NCBI GenBank assembly: GCA_013823135.1
Contig: PNLP01000010.1
Coordinates: 62,001-126,000 of the forward strand
From: Planctomycetaceae bacterium
GTDB taxonomy: Bacteria > Planctomycetota > Planctomycetia > Gemmatales > Gemmataceae
Direction of reading: 5' to 3'
DNA: 64,000 bases
In this document: in pieces, positions 1-7,284 of the stretch
Position numbering within the stretch: the stretch's first letter is position 1
How the letters are laid out: every line of letters begins with the position of its first letter
Position numbers and translations under genes: made by a program
Notes under the pieces: model-generated
Told to the model about the DNA's origin: nothing
What the model saw: only the letters and a program-made list of their open reading frames with translations
Databases searched by the model: none

Positions 1-19
1 TCCGGAAATTATTTGAGAT

Positions 20-91
20 GGCGAGCGGCGTGGCGTAAGCCCGCCGGTGCTTTCCATCGCGAGCGGCGTGGCGTAAGCCCGCCGCTCACCA
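20..91. repeat. Duplicated GC-rich repeat unit (family A variant)
   Basis: Two 25-bp copies of the same unit (21-45 and 59-83) lie in direct orientation just after the stop of the DUF1080 gene. The unit resembles one arm of the GGCGAGCGGGG hairpins found at 2130, 12083, 20915 and 55249. No gene is visible in bases 1-93. Confidence 0.7.
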
Positions 92-93
92 AA

Positions 94-816
94 TCACTTC
101 ACGGTCAGCAATTTGTCTTCCTTCGGGAAGGTCTCGATCACCAGTCCCTTGAAGTGCAGTTCTTGCGGTTGGTTGAGCGAGTGCAGTTGCAACCCGATCG
201 GGCCTTCCTTGATACGCTCGGGTTGCGGATCACGCCAGTCCACGACCGCGGCACCGTTGATCGCCACCCGCACGCGATTCCCCTGAGCGAGAACCTCGAC
301 CTCGTTCCAGTCGTGCTGTTTGCCGACCTTCTTCGCGGGACCGCCGTCAACCGGCAGGCCGTTACGCCCGAACAGGTCGTACATGCCGTAGCCCGAGGGG
401 AACATCACGAGGTGCCCGGCGTAGGTGTACTCGGAGCGTTCCTTCTTCGGTTCCTTGCTGACGTCGGGTTTCACGACGCCCCAGAACGCGACGCCCGAGT
501 GCATCTCGGAGCCTGGCAGCAACTTGGTCGAAAAGGTGAGGCGGAAGTCGGTGTACTTGTTCTTCGTCAGCAGGTACGTGCTGAACTTCAGCGGATCGGT
601 GTTCTTGCCGACGATCACTTCGTCCTTGACCGACCACAAGTCGGTGTAGCCTTCCCAGCCGTCGAGCGTCTTACCGTCGAACAGTTTGACGGTCTCGTTC
701 TTCCCCTCGCGGGGTTTCACGATGGGAGCTTCCTTCTTGGCGGGTGGGTCTTTCTTGTCTTGTGCCCCGGCCGCACCAGCGGCGATGACGAGGGACAGAG
801 CCAGCAGCGTTCGCAT
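94..816 (-). CDS. Secreted DUF1080 (3-keto-disaccharide hydrolase-like) protein
   Basis: This is a 240-residue protein with a signal peptide (about residues 1-18, cleaved after the Ala-rich AGAAGAQ stretch). A DUF1080 jelly-roll fold follows, beginning near LFDGKTLDGWEGY at about residue 45, which is the hallmark start of the family. Family members are concanavalin-like beta-sandwich proteins. Some cleave 3-keto-glycosides, and planctomycetes carry many of unknown substrate. The mature protein should act in the periplasm. It is the last gene of the minus-strand gnd-pgl-rpiB group, but a palindromic repeat (848-937) separates it from rpiB, so co-transcription is uncertain. The family call is firm and the substrate unknown. 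Confidence 0.85.
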   Translation of the reverse strand: MRTLLALSLVIAAGAAGAQDKKDPPAKKEAPIVKPREGKNETVKLFDGKTLDGWEGYTDLWSVKDEVIVGKNTDPLKFSTYLLTKNKYTDFRLTFSTKLLPGSEMHSGVAFWGVVKPDVSKEPKKERSEYTYAGHLVMFPSGYGMYDLFGRNGLPVDGGPAKKVGKQHDWNEVEVLAQGNRVRVAINGAAVVDWRDPQPERIKEGPIGLQLHSLNQPQELHFKGLVIETFPKEDKLLTVK

Positions 817-847
817 GTGAAAATCCTTGGGAAAGGGACGGAGGGGG

Positions 848-937
848 AAACTCGGAGTTCGGAATGCGGAGTGCGGAATGAAAGTCGGCCTATTCTTCTG
901 TCTTCATTCCGCACTCCGCGTTCCGAACTCCGAGTTT
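848..937. repeat. Inverted repeat, GGAGTGCGGAATG family (E1)
   Basis: Arms of about 36 bp (848-883 and 902-937) built from CGGAGTNCGGAATNCGGAG motifs form a long imperfect hairpin. It fills the gap between rpiB and the DUF1080 gene and ends one base before the rpiB stop codon. A related copy lies at 7171-7282. It may act as a terminator or attenuator for the upstream genes. Confidence 0.75.
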
Positions 938-938
938 G

Positions 939-1391
939 TCAGGATCGTTCTGCTTCGAGCTTTGCGACCTTGGCGAGGCGGCGCAAGTGTCGCGGTTCAT
1001 CGCTGAACTTCGCGGCGAGGAATGCCTGCACGAGATCCCACGCCACGGACGGCCCAATGGTTCGGCCGCCCATGCACATGATGTTAATGTGGTCGTCCTC
1101 GACGCCTTGCTGGGCCGAGAAGTGATCGCAAATCAGTGCGGCCCGGACGCCGAGAACCTTGTTCACACAGACCGACGCACCAACGCCGCTGCCGCAAACG
1201 GCGAGGCCACGTTCCACCTGGCCCGAAGCCACGGCCTTTCCGAGCGGCACAACGTAGTCTGGGTAGTCGTCGGCGGGGTCGAGCGAGTGAGCGCCGAACT
1301 CGACGACCTCGTGCCCCGCGGCCTTGAGCCGGGTGACCAGTTCTTGTTTCAAGCTGAATCCGCCGTGATCGGTCGCAATACCTATTCGCAT
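939..1391 (-). CDS. rpiB: Ribose-5-phosphate isomerase B
   Basis: This cytosolic enzyme interconverts ribulose 5-phosphate and ribose 5-phosphate in the non-oxidative pentose-phosphate pathway. The 150-residue length is typical. The N-terminus MRIGIATDHGG carries the family Asp-His pair (D8, H9), and C66 in the AVCGSGVG loop is the expected catalytic cysteine. The open frame continues upstream to 1742 without homology, so the ATG at 1391 is chosen from the conserved start. It lies 23 bases after pgl on the same strand, downstream of gnd, so the three probably form one unit. The related LacAB galactose-6-phosphate isomerases are an alternative, but the neighbours favour RpiB. Confidence 0.9.
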   Translation of the reverse strand: MRIGIATDHGGFSLKQELVTRLKAAGHEVVEFGAHSLDPADDYPDYVVPLGKAVASGQVERGLAVCGSGVGASVCVNKVLGVRAALICDHFSAQQGVEDDHINIMCMGGRTIGPSVAWDLVQAFLAAKFSDEPRHLRRLAKVAKLEAERS

Positions 1392-1414
1392 AGTTAACCC
1401 TCGTTTCGGTTGGT

Positions 1415-2107
1415 TCACAATTTCGCTGCTGCCACGCGGTCGGCCATGACTACGGCCCGATCCTGCGCCACGCGGCCCGCCGGGATCGCGTGATCGGCTA
1501 CCTTCAGTTGGGCGAGTGGTCCGGGTTTGTCGGCCCCCGTCACCACCCACAGGAGTTTCCGAGCGCGATTGAGAGCGGGGTACGTGAGCGTCATCCGCCG
1601 GCGCTTCTGGTAAAGGCCACCAGTCAACGCGACATCGCGATCGGTGACATCCAGAACCGAGTCGCCCGGCACGAGCGACGCGGTATGTCCATCTGGCCCG
1701 AGGCCGAGGTGAATCAGGTCGATGACGATCGGTGTGCCGCACAGGTCGCGGAGTGTCTTGGCGTAGTCGGCCGCGGCCTGTTCGGGGTCTGCTGCCTCGA
1801 CCGGCATCGCGTGCAGGTTCGCCGCGGGGATCGGCGCGAGGTCCATCAGGCTTTCGCGAAGGTGCGTGAGGTTGCGGTCAGGGTCGCCTGCGGGCGCGAT
1901 CCGTTCATCGACCTGAACGATGTGGAACTTGTCCCACGGCACGTCCAGCCGTGCCAACTCGCGGAGCATCACCCACGGCGTGCGACCACCGCTGACGGCC
2001 AGCACGAACTTGTCGCGACTGGCGAGGACATCCCACGCTTCAGCTGCGATGAACGCGGCAGCGCTGGCGGCAACCGCATCCGCATCGGGCAGAACTTCAA
2101 ACTTCAT
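1415..2107 (-). CDS. pgl: 6-phosphogluconolactonase
   Basis: This enzyme hydrolyses 6-phosphogluconolactone to 6-phosphogluconate, the second step of the oxidative pentose-phosphate pathway. The 230-residue protein has the sugar-isomerase-like fold of the NagB/DevB family. Family signatures are visible: AVSGGRTPW near residue 38, QVDER near residue 65, and LGLGPDGHTASL near residue 134, which carries the active-site residues. It lies between gnd and rpiB on the same strand. A hairpin repeat (2130-2204) separates it from gnd and only 23 bases separate it from rpiB. No glucose-6-phosphate dehydrogenase gene is in the window. Confidence 0.93.
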   Translation of the reverse strand: MKFEVLPDADAVAASAAAFIAAEAWDVLASRDKFVLAVSGGRTPWVMLRELARLDVPWDKFHIVQVDERIAPAGDPDRNLTHLRESLMDLAPIPAANLHAMPVEAADPEQAAADYAKTLRDLCGTPIVIDLIHLGLGPDGHTASLVPGDSVLDVTDRDVALTGGLYQKRRRMTLTYPALNRARKLLWVVTGADKPGPLAQLKVADHAIPAGRVAQDRAVVMADRVAAAKL

Positions 2108-2129
2108 GGTGTGGTTTCCGATAGCTTAT

Positions 2130-2204
2130 GGCGAGCGGGGCGGCGTAAGCCCCCCGAGTCTTTGCTTCACTCAAACCTCAGGGGACTCACGTCCCCCGCT
2201 CGCC
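2130..2204. repeat. Hairpin repeat family A (A1)
   Basis: The left arm GGCGAGCGGGGCGGCGTAAG and right arm GTCCCCCGCTCGCC pair around an unpaired centre of about 25 bases. It fills the gnd-pgl spacer. Similar hairpins occur at 12083, 20915 and 55249, and no target-site duplication is evident at this copy. Confidence 0.8.
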
Positions 2205-2213
2205 AAATCAGTT

Positions 2214-3227
2214 TCACTTCTTCTCGTGGTGGCCGCCGAACTGGAACCGCATCGCCGAGAGCAGCTTATCCTGGAATTCGGACTCGCCACGTGATGCGAA
2301 CCGCTCATACAGCGCGGTGGTGAGCACGGGGACCGGCACGGCCTCGTCGATGGCGGCCTTGATTGTCCAGCGGCCTTCGCCCGAGTCCGACACGCGGCCG
2401 GCGAAACCCTTGAGCGCCGGGTCTTCGAGCAACGCGGTGGCTGTCAGGTCGAGCAGCCACGACGCGACAACGCTCCCACGACGCCACACTTCCGCGATGT
2501 CCGGCAGGTTGAAGTCGTACTGGTAGTGCTGCGGGTCGCGGAGCGGGGTCGTCTCCGCATCGATGGCGTGTGCCTTCTTGCCGACGTTGGCGTTCTGAAT
2601 GACAGCCAGACCCTCAGCATACGCGGCCATCAGGCCGTACTCGATACCATTGTGAACCATCTTCACGAAGTGCCCGCCGCCGTTCGGCCCGCAGTGCAGG
2701 TAACCGCGTTCGGCGGTGCCAGCGGGAACCTTGTCGCGGCCTGGGGTCACCGGCACGTCGCCCTTGCCGGGGGCGAGCGTGTCGAAGATCGGATCGAGGT
2801 GTTTCACAATGTCCGTCTCGCCTCCGATCATCATGCAGTAGCCACGTTCCAGACCCCAAACGCCGCCGCTGGTCCCCACGTCCACATAGTGGATCCCCTT
2901 TGGCTTGAGTTCGGCCGCCCGGCGAATGTCGTCGATGTAGTACGAGTTGCCGCCATCGATAACGATGTCGTCTTTCGCGAGCAACGGCACGAGATCCTTG
3001 AGGCTCGAATCAACCACCGCAGCGGGAACCATCAGCCAGATCGCGCGTGGCCCGGTAAGCTTCGACACGAAATCGGCGAGCGAAGTGGAACCAGTCGCGC
3101 CCGCGGCAGCGAGTTCCTTCACGGCAGCTTCGTTGCGGTCGTACACGACGCACGTGTGCCCGGCCTTCATCAACCGCTTGACCATGTTCGCGCCCATGCG
3201 GCCGAGACCGATCATTCCGAGCTGCAT
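2214..3227 (-). CDS. gnd: 6-phosphogluconate dehydrogenase, decarboxylating (short type)
   Basis: The enzyme oxidatively decarboxylates 6-phosphogluconate to ribulose 5-phosphate. The 337-residue length and architecture match the short GntZ/YqeC-type dehydrogenases, which are usually NAD-linked, rather than the 470-residue classical enzyme. The Rossmann motif GLGRMG is at residues 7-12, a [11 protein letters not shown] substrate loop near residue 117, and [10 protein letters not shown] with the catalytic Lys near residue 184. The ATG at 3227 is preceded by GGAGACAACA, a plausible ribosome binding site. It is the first gene of the pentose-phosphate cluster and diverges from the beta-propeller gene at 3450. 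Cofactor preference is inferred from length only. Confidence 0.93.
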   Translation of the reverse strand: MQLGMIGLGRMGANMVKRLMKAGHTCVVYDRNEAAVKELAAAGATGSTSLADFVSKLTGPRAIWLMVPAAVVDSSLKDLVPLLAKDDIVIDGGNSYYIDDIRRAAELKPKGIHYVDVGTSGGVWGLERGYCMMIGGETDIVKHLDPIFDTLAPGKGDVPVTPGRDKVPAGTAERGYLHCGPNGGGHFVKMVHNGIEYGLMAAYAEGLAVIQNANVGKKAHAIDAETTPLRDPQHYQYDFNLPDIAEVWRRGSVVASWLLDLTATALLEDPALKGFAGRVSDSGEGRWTIKAAIDEAVPVPVLTTALYERFASRGESEFQDKLLSAMRFQFGGHHEKK

Positions 3228-3449
3228 TGTTGTCTCCTGGTTCGATTCGTGGTGCCGTAACGAGGTGCATGAATGGGTTATCTGTTTCCCGCAACTCTGG
3301 CTATGCCTGTGTTACGAGTCTGATGTACTACGACGAAAAGCGAGCATAACCGATCCGGAAACGACGGTCATTGGAATTCACGCTTCACCACGCGGAGGTT
3401 TCGTAAGAATCACTCCGCAGCGATTTCGCCCACCCTCACGAGAACACCT

Positions 3450-4355
3450 ATGCTCTCCCTCCGCTCGCGAACGGCACTTGCCGGCTTGCTCGCCTCACTT
3501 TTGGCCTCTGCCGCAATCGCAGCCGACCCGATTACGCACGCCTTCCTCGTCACCGGCGGGGAGACATTCATCACCGACGGTTCAGGCAAGGCCACCTGGA
3601 AGTATCCGCTGTCCACACGCGACGGCTGGGTGCTCGATAATGGTAACGTGTTGCTGGCGCTGTCCAAGAACAAGGAGTACCCCGGCGGCGCGGTTGTCGA
3701 GGTGAACGCCGACGGCAAGGTTTTGTTCGAGTTCAAGGGTACGCAATCCGAGGTAAACACCGTGCAACCGCTGGGCGACGGCAAGGTGATGCTCACCGAA
3801 GCCGGCCCCAAGCCGCGGTTGCTGGAAGTCGATCGTGAGGGGAAGGTGCTCATCGATGTTCCGCTGACGGCTCAGACCAAGGACATTCACCTTCAGACGC
3901 GGATGGCACGCAAGCTGGCGAACGGGAACTACCTCGTGCCGCAACTGCTCGACAAGGTCGTGCGTGAGTACGACGCGAAGGGTAAGGTGATCTGGGAGGT
4001 GAAAACGCCGAACATGCCGTTCACGGCGATCCGCCTGCCGGACGGCAACACGCTGATCGGTTGCACGCACGGGAACATGGTCATCGAGGTGGACAAGGAC
4101 GGCAAGGAAGTGTGGCGCGTGACCAACGACGACCTGGAAGGGAAGCCTCTTAGCGACACATGCGGCGTGCAGCGCTTGGAGAACGGCAACACCGTGATCG
4201 CGAGCTACCGCGCGACGGCGAAGCAAGTCAAACTGACGGAAGTGACCCGCGAGAAGAAGATCGTCTGGACGTACACCGACGACCGAAAAGCGGGCATCCA
4301 CCACTTCCAGATTCTCGACGCGAAGGGCAAACCCGAGAAGAACCCGCTGCGGTGA
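3450..4355 (+). CDS. Secreted PQQ-like beta-propeller repeat protein
   Basis: This 301-residue protein has a signal peptide (about residues 1-25, ending AAIAAD). After it come repeated short blades of the type DGKVLFEFKG, DREGKVLIDV, AKGKVIWEV, KDGKEVWRV and REKKIVWTY. These match PQQ/WD40-like beta-propeller blades, which often serve as scaffolds without bound PQQ. No catalytic motif was recognised. It is a single gene reading away from gnd and ends before a repeat-filled 480-base gap. The fold is likely and the role unknown. Confidence 0.8.
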   Translation: MLSLRSRTALAGLLASLLASAAIAADPITHAFLVTGGETFITDGSGKATWKYPLSTRDGWVLDNGNVLLALSKNKEYPGGAVVEVNADGKVLFEFKGTQSEVNTVQPLGDGKVMLTEAGPKPRLLEVDREGKVLIDVPLTAQTKDIHLQTRMARKLANGNYLVPQLLDKVVREYDAKGKVIWEVKTPNMPFTAIRLPDGNTLIGCTHGNMVIEVDKDGKEVWRVTNDDLEGKPLSDTCGVQRLENGNTVIASYRATAKQVKLTEVTREKKIVWTYTDDRKAGIHHFQILDAKGKPEKNPLR

Positions 4356-4387
4356 TTTCGTCATTACAAGCCCGCAGCACGAGTTTT

Positions 4388-4784
4388 GAAGTTGCGCTAT
4401 TAGGCCTGGCGTTTTGGTTTTCACCCCTAAGTACAGCTCCCCATAAGTAGGGGAACAGTTTGGGAATCGTCGTCGCTGTATCGATTCCCTTGGTTTTCTA
4501 GCTGATTCAATTGTTCCCCCATTTATGGGGAGCTGTACTAAGGGGTGGGATAACCTAGCCCAGGGCAAGCCGAAGGCGCCGCCCTGGGAACTGCCCGAAC
4601 CCAATGATCCACCCTGAAGGGGTGGGACAACTACCTTCTACCCACGCGCTTGTCGCACCCCTTCAGGGTGCGTAGGCCTTCTGTTATCGAACCCAGGGCG
4701 GCGACAGCTTCGCTGTCTTGCCCTGGGCTACGTTGTCACAGCCTTTCAGGCTGAAAACCAAAAAATGCCACAAACCGCAACTTC
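4388..4784. repeat. Composite REP-like inverted-repeat cluster (family B, copy B1)
   Basis: This cluster fills most of the 483-base gap 4356-4838 between convergent genes, and I see no gene in that gap. The outer ends read GAAGTTGCG and CGCAACTTC. Within them lies an inverted pair, 4423-4457 against 4512-4546 (ACCCCTAAGTACAGCTCCCC type). Family B hairpins follow, with AGCCCAGGGC, GCCCTGGG and CAGCCTTTCAGGCTG motifs (4541-4756). Related clusters lie at 5105, 5752, 34994 and 44019. Confidence 0.8.
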
Positions 4785-4838
4785 ATAAAGAGCGAGCAAG
4801 GCGAAAACCCTTGCTCGCGCTGCGGGCTTGTTAGACGC

Positions 4839-5099
4839 TCACACCCGCGGTTCGCTCGGCTTGCCGACGACTTGTGGCGTGTGGCCCATCTTGCGGAGTT
4901 CGTCCAGCACCGCTTCGATTCGCCCCGGTCGGATGAGGATGACCTTGTCCGACAGCCGCCCCGCAACTTCCGCCGAGAGCTTCTTGCGGGCAAGCACTTC
5001 CTCGGCGAGCAGTGAGTCTTCCGTGAGCACAAGGCACACCCGGCGGTGCAGTTTCGCAGACAATCGACGATTCACGTTCGCATCGAATCCAGACATCAT
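4839..5099 (-). CDS. Small protein of unknown function
   Basis: This is an 86-residue soluble protein that I do not recognise. The start is set by tandem ATG codons at 5099 and 5096, preceded by AGGTGGAGA as a good ribosome binding site. The open frame upstream to 5288 is repeat sequence. Residues 15-50 are rich in Leu, Glu and Arg and probably helical. The C-terminal part (KVILIRPGRIEAVLDELRKM) looks like an alpha/beta unit. It lies between two family B repeat clusters, next to the Y1 transposase gene on the same strand. Coding status rests on the ribosome binding site and frame only. Confidence 0.55.
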   Translation of the reverse strand: MMSGFDANVNRRLSAKLHRRVCLVLTEDSLLAEEVLARKKLSAEVAGRLSDKVILIRPGRIEAVLDELRKMGHTPQVVGKPSEPRV

Positions 5100-5104
5100 T
5101 TCTC

Positions 5105-5285
5105 CACCTAGCAAATCGGATTTCAGTCCGAAGGACGGACTTACCGTGTTCCGGTATTGCCACTCGGTCTGAGAGCCACCAAGCAAATCGGATTTCAGCC
5201 CGAAGGGCTGGAACAACCTAGCCCAGGGCAACGCCCTGGGTACGCAATCGCAAGACCCCAGGCAGCCTGAAGGGCTGCGACAATT
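5105..5285. repeat. REP-like cluster downstream of the Y1 transposase (B2)
   Basis: Hairpin units of the types TTCAGTCCGAAGGACGGA, TTTCAGCCCGAAGGGCTGGA, AGCCCAGGGCAACGCCCTGG and GCAGCCTGAAGGGCTGCGAC are packed together. The last unit (5262-5285) is the mirror image of 5752-5775 on the other side of the transposase gene and ends four bases from its stop codon. Confidence 0.85.
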
Positions 5286-5288
5286 CAA

Positions 5289-5735
5289 TCAATCCCAGAG
5301 ATAGCGCTCATCCCACTCGATGTCGTGTGCTTTGAGGAATTCGCGGAACTCATCTTGGAAAGACTTCGTCCGGTGGTGTTCTTCCTGATTCTCAATGTAG
5401 GTGGCAACTCGCAATTCGTTCGACCGACTCACGGAAAAGGCTCCGTATCCATTCTGCCAATAGAATCGCGGTTCGCCTTGTTCCTTCATCCACTTCGAGG
5501 AAGCCTTCTTCACCTCTTCGACCGCTTTGCTCAGTGAAAGCGTCTTTGCCAAAACAAACAGCAAGTGAACGTGATCCGCAACCCCACCGACTTTGATCGC
5601 GGGACAATTGAGTTCGTTGAGTGTTCCCGCAAGGTACGCGAAGAGGCGGTCACGGATGTCGGGCCCAATGAATGCTTCTCGGTTCTTCGTACTGAATATG
5701 AGGTGGATGACGTTCCGGGTTAACGATTGTGGCAT
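5289..5735 (-). CDS. IS200/RAYT-like Y1 (HUH) transposase
   Basis: This 148-residue protein belongs to the Y1 transposase family (IS200/IS605 TnpA and REP-associated tyrosine transposases). The metal-binding HUH motif is His55-Val-His57 in GGVADHVHLLF. The family block FYWQNGYGAFSVS lies at 91-103. The probable catalytic tyrosine is Y113 in TYIENQEEHH. Such enzymes cut and rejoin single-stranded DNA at hairpins. The start at MPQSL (5735) is chosen because family members begin this way and the upstream frame is repeat DNA. The gene is bracketed by mirror-image hairpins (5262-5285, 5752-5775) instead of IS ends, which suggests a domesticated RAYT acting on family B repeats. No TnpB partner is present. 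Confidence 0.9.
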   Translation of the reverse strand: MPQSLTRNVIHLIFSTKNREAFIGPDIRDRLFAYLAGTLNELNCPAIKVGGVADHVHLLFVLAKTLSLSKAVEEVKKASSKWMKEQGEPRFYWQNGYGAFSVSRSNELRVATYIENQEEHHRTKSFQDEFREFLKAHDIEWDERYLWD

Positions 5736-5751
5736 GGGCGTGGTGAAATGC

Positions 5752-5872
5752 AATTGTCGCAGTCCTTCAGACTGCGGGCCTTTTTGGAACGTCGAACCCA
5801 GGGCGGCGACAGCTTCGCTGTCTTGCCCTGGGCTACGTTGTCCCAGTCCTTCGGACTGAAAACACAAAAACA
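5752..5872. repeat. REP-like cluster upstream of the Y1 transposase (B3)
   Basis: It contains the hairpin AATTGTCGCAGTCCTTCAGA..., inverted relative to 5262-5285, then a CCCAGGGCGGCGACAGCTTC unit and a CAGTCCTTCGGACTG hairpin. It separates the transposase from the DUF1501 gene. Confidence 0.85.
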
Positions 5873-5880
5873 GTGTTGCC

Positions 5881-7224
5881 TCACACCAAATCCTTGATGA
5901 TCTTGCCGCCGTCGACGATTGGCACGGGGCGGCCCTGAGGGGTGGTATATACCTTCGTCGTGTCGATACCCATCTGGTTGAAGATCGTCCGCAGCAGGTC
6001 CGGCACGCCCACCGGTTCCGTCGTCGGGAACGCGGCGGTCTTGTCGGTCGCGCCGATCACCTGCCCCGGCTTGATGCCGCCGCCCGCGAATAGCACGCTC
6101 TGCGCCATCGACCAGTGGTCGCGGCCAGCGTCGCCGTTTACCTTCGGCGTGCGGCCCATCTCGCCCATCAACACCACGAGCGTATCGTCGAGCATTCCCC
6201 GCTTGTCGAGGTCTTCGATGAGCGCGCTGTACGCCTTATCGACGTGCGGGAACATGTCCTTTTCGAGGCTCGGGAAGATCGTGAAGTGGTGATCCCACCC
6301 GCTGTGATCGACCCCCACGAAGCGAGAACCCGATTCCACCAGCCGACGGGCGAGCAGCGCACACTGACCCAGTGAGGTGTGCCCGTAGCGTTCGCGGGTG
6401 GCGACCGATTCCGCCGAGATGTCGAACGCCTTGCGTGCGGCCGGTGACGTGACGAGTTCCTGCGCCTGCCGATAGTACGTCGTCATCGCCTCGGGCTTCC
6501 CCTTCGCGGTGGTGCCAGCGGTTTCGGCGAGAAGTTTGCGTCGGCGCTCGGCCCGTGCGGTGTCGATTCCCTCGGGAGCTTTGAGGTCACGCACCTCGAA
6601 GTCGGGCTGCGACGGGTCGGCGTCGATCACGAACGGGGCGTACTCGGAACCGTAGAAGCCGGGGCCGCCGCCCTGCATCATGTGCGGCATGTTGATGTAC
6701 GGCGGCACGGTTGTCTTCGCCCCGAGCTCCCGGCTGATAACCGACCCGATCGACGGGAACAGGTGGTTGTTCGGCATCTTCGAGTTGCCGTCGGGGAAGT
6801 CGGCTTTGTAGCCGGTCATCACGTAGTGGTAGCCGGTGTTGTGGCCGTTGTCGTTGTGGCTGTGGCTGCGAAGGATCGTGTACTTGTGCGCGAGTTTCGC
6901 GATCTGCGGCAGGTGTTCGCAAATCTGGATGCCGGGCACGCTTGTGGGCTTGGGCTTGTACGGCCCGGCGATTTCCTTCGCGGCGTCGGGCTTCATGTCG
7001 AACATGTCGATGTGCGACGGCCCGCCTTCGAGGAACAGGAAGATGCACGCCTTGGCCTTCGCTTCCTTCCCGGTAGCCGCGTTCGCCTGGAGGTGCAGCA
7101 ACCGCGGCAGCGTGAGCCCGCCGATGAGGCCGCTTGCGCCAAGTTGGAGAAGACTGCGACGGTGCAGACCAGCGCGGAACGCGGAGTGCGGAGTGCGGAA
7201 CGAAGAATCAGCAGATTCGGACAT
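5881..7224 (-). CDS. DUF1501 domain-containing exported protein
   Basis: The 447-residue protein belongs to the DUF1501 family, a sulfatase/alkaline-phosphatase-like superfamily abundant in planctomycetes. An HRRSLLQLGASGLIGG segment near residue 21 resembles a Tat or signal region. Other family landmarks are FLFLEGGPSHIDMFD near residue 63, HSGWDHH near residue 306 and MGEMGRTPKVN near residue 350. It is the second gene after a DUF1549/DUF1553 gene, and this pairing recurs at 35439-38504. The first 20 or so residues are encoded by repeat E2, and a downstream in-frame start is possible. Enzymatic activity is unproven for this family. Confidence 0.88.
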   Translation of the reverse strand: MSESADSSFRTPHSAFRAGLHRRSLLQLGASGLIGGLTLPRLLHLQANAATGKEAKAKACIFLFLEGGPSHIDMFDMKPDAAKEIAGPYKPKPTSVPGIQICEHLPQIAKLAHKYTILRSHSHNDNGHNTGYHYVMTGYKADFPDGNSKMPNNHLFPSIGSVISRELGAKTTVPPYINMPHMMQGGGPGFYGSEYAPFVIDADPSQPDFEVRDLKAPEGIDTARAERRRKLLAETAGTTAKGKPEAMTTYYRQAQELVTSPAARKAFDISAESVATRERYGHTSLGQCALLARRLVESGSRFVGVDHSGWDHHFTIFPSLEKDMFPHVDKAYSALIEDLDKRGMLDDTLVVLMGEMGRTPKVNGDAGRDHWSMAQSVLFAGGGIKPGQVIGATDKTAAFPTTEPVGVPDLLRTIFNQMGIDTTKVYTTPQGRPVPIVDGGKIIKDLV

Positions 7225-7282
7225 ATTGCCACTCCGGTTTTCGTTCTTTGTTCCGCGTTCCGCACTCCGCGTTCCGCGCTGG
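7171..7282. repeat. Inverted repeat family E (E2) over the DUF1501 start
   Basis: The arms at 7171-7205 and 7241-7282 are built from GCGGAGTGCGGAACG-type motifs and match E1 at 848-937. The left arm encodes part of the N-terminus of the DUF1501 protein, and the element fills the spacer to the upstream DUF1549/DUF1553 gene. Confidence 0.75.
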
Positions 7283-7284
7283 AC

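Noticed and set aside
4388..5872. Family B clusters as a CRISPR or phage attachment region
   Set aside because: The units vary in length and orientation, and they flank a Y1 transposase, which fits REP/RAYT better. No integrase or phage genes are nearby.
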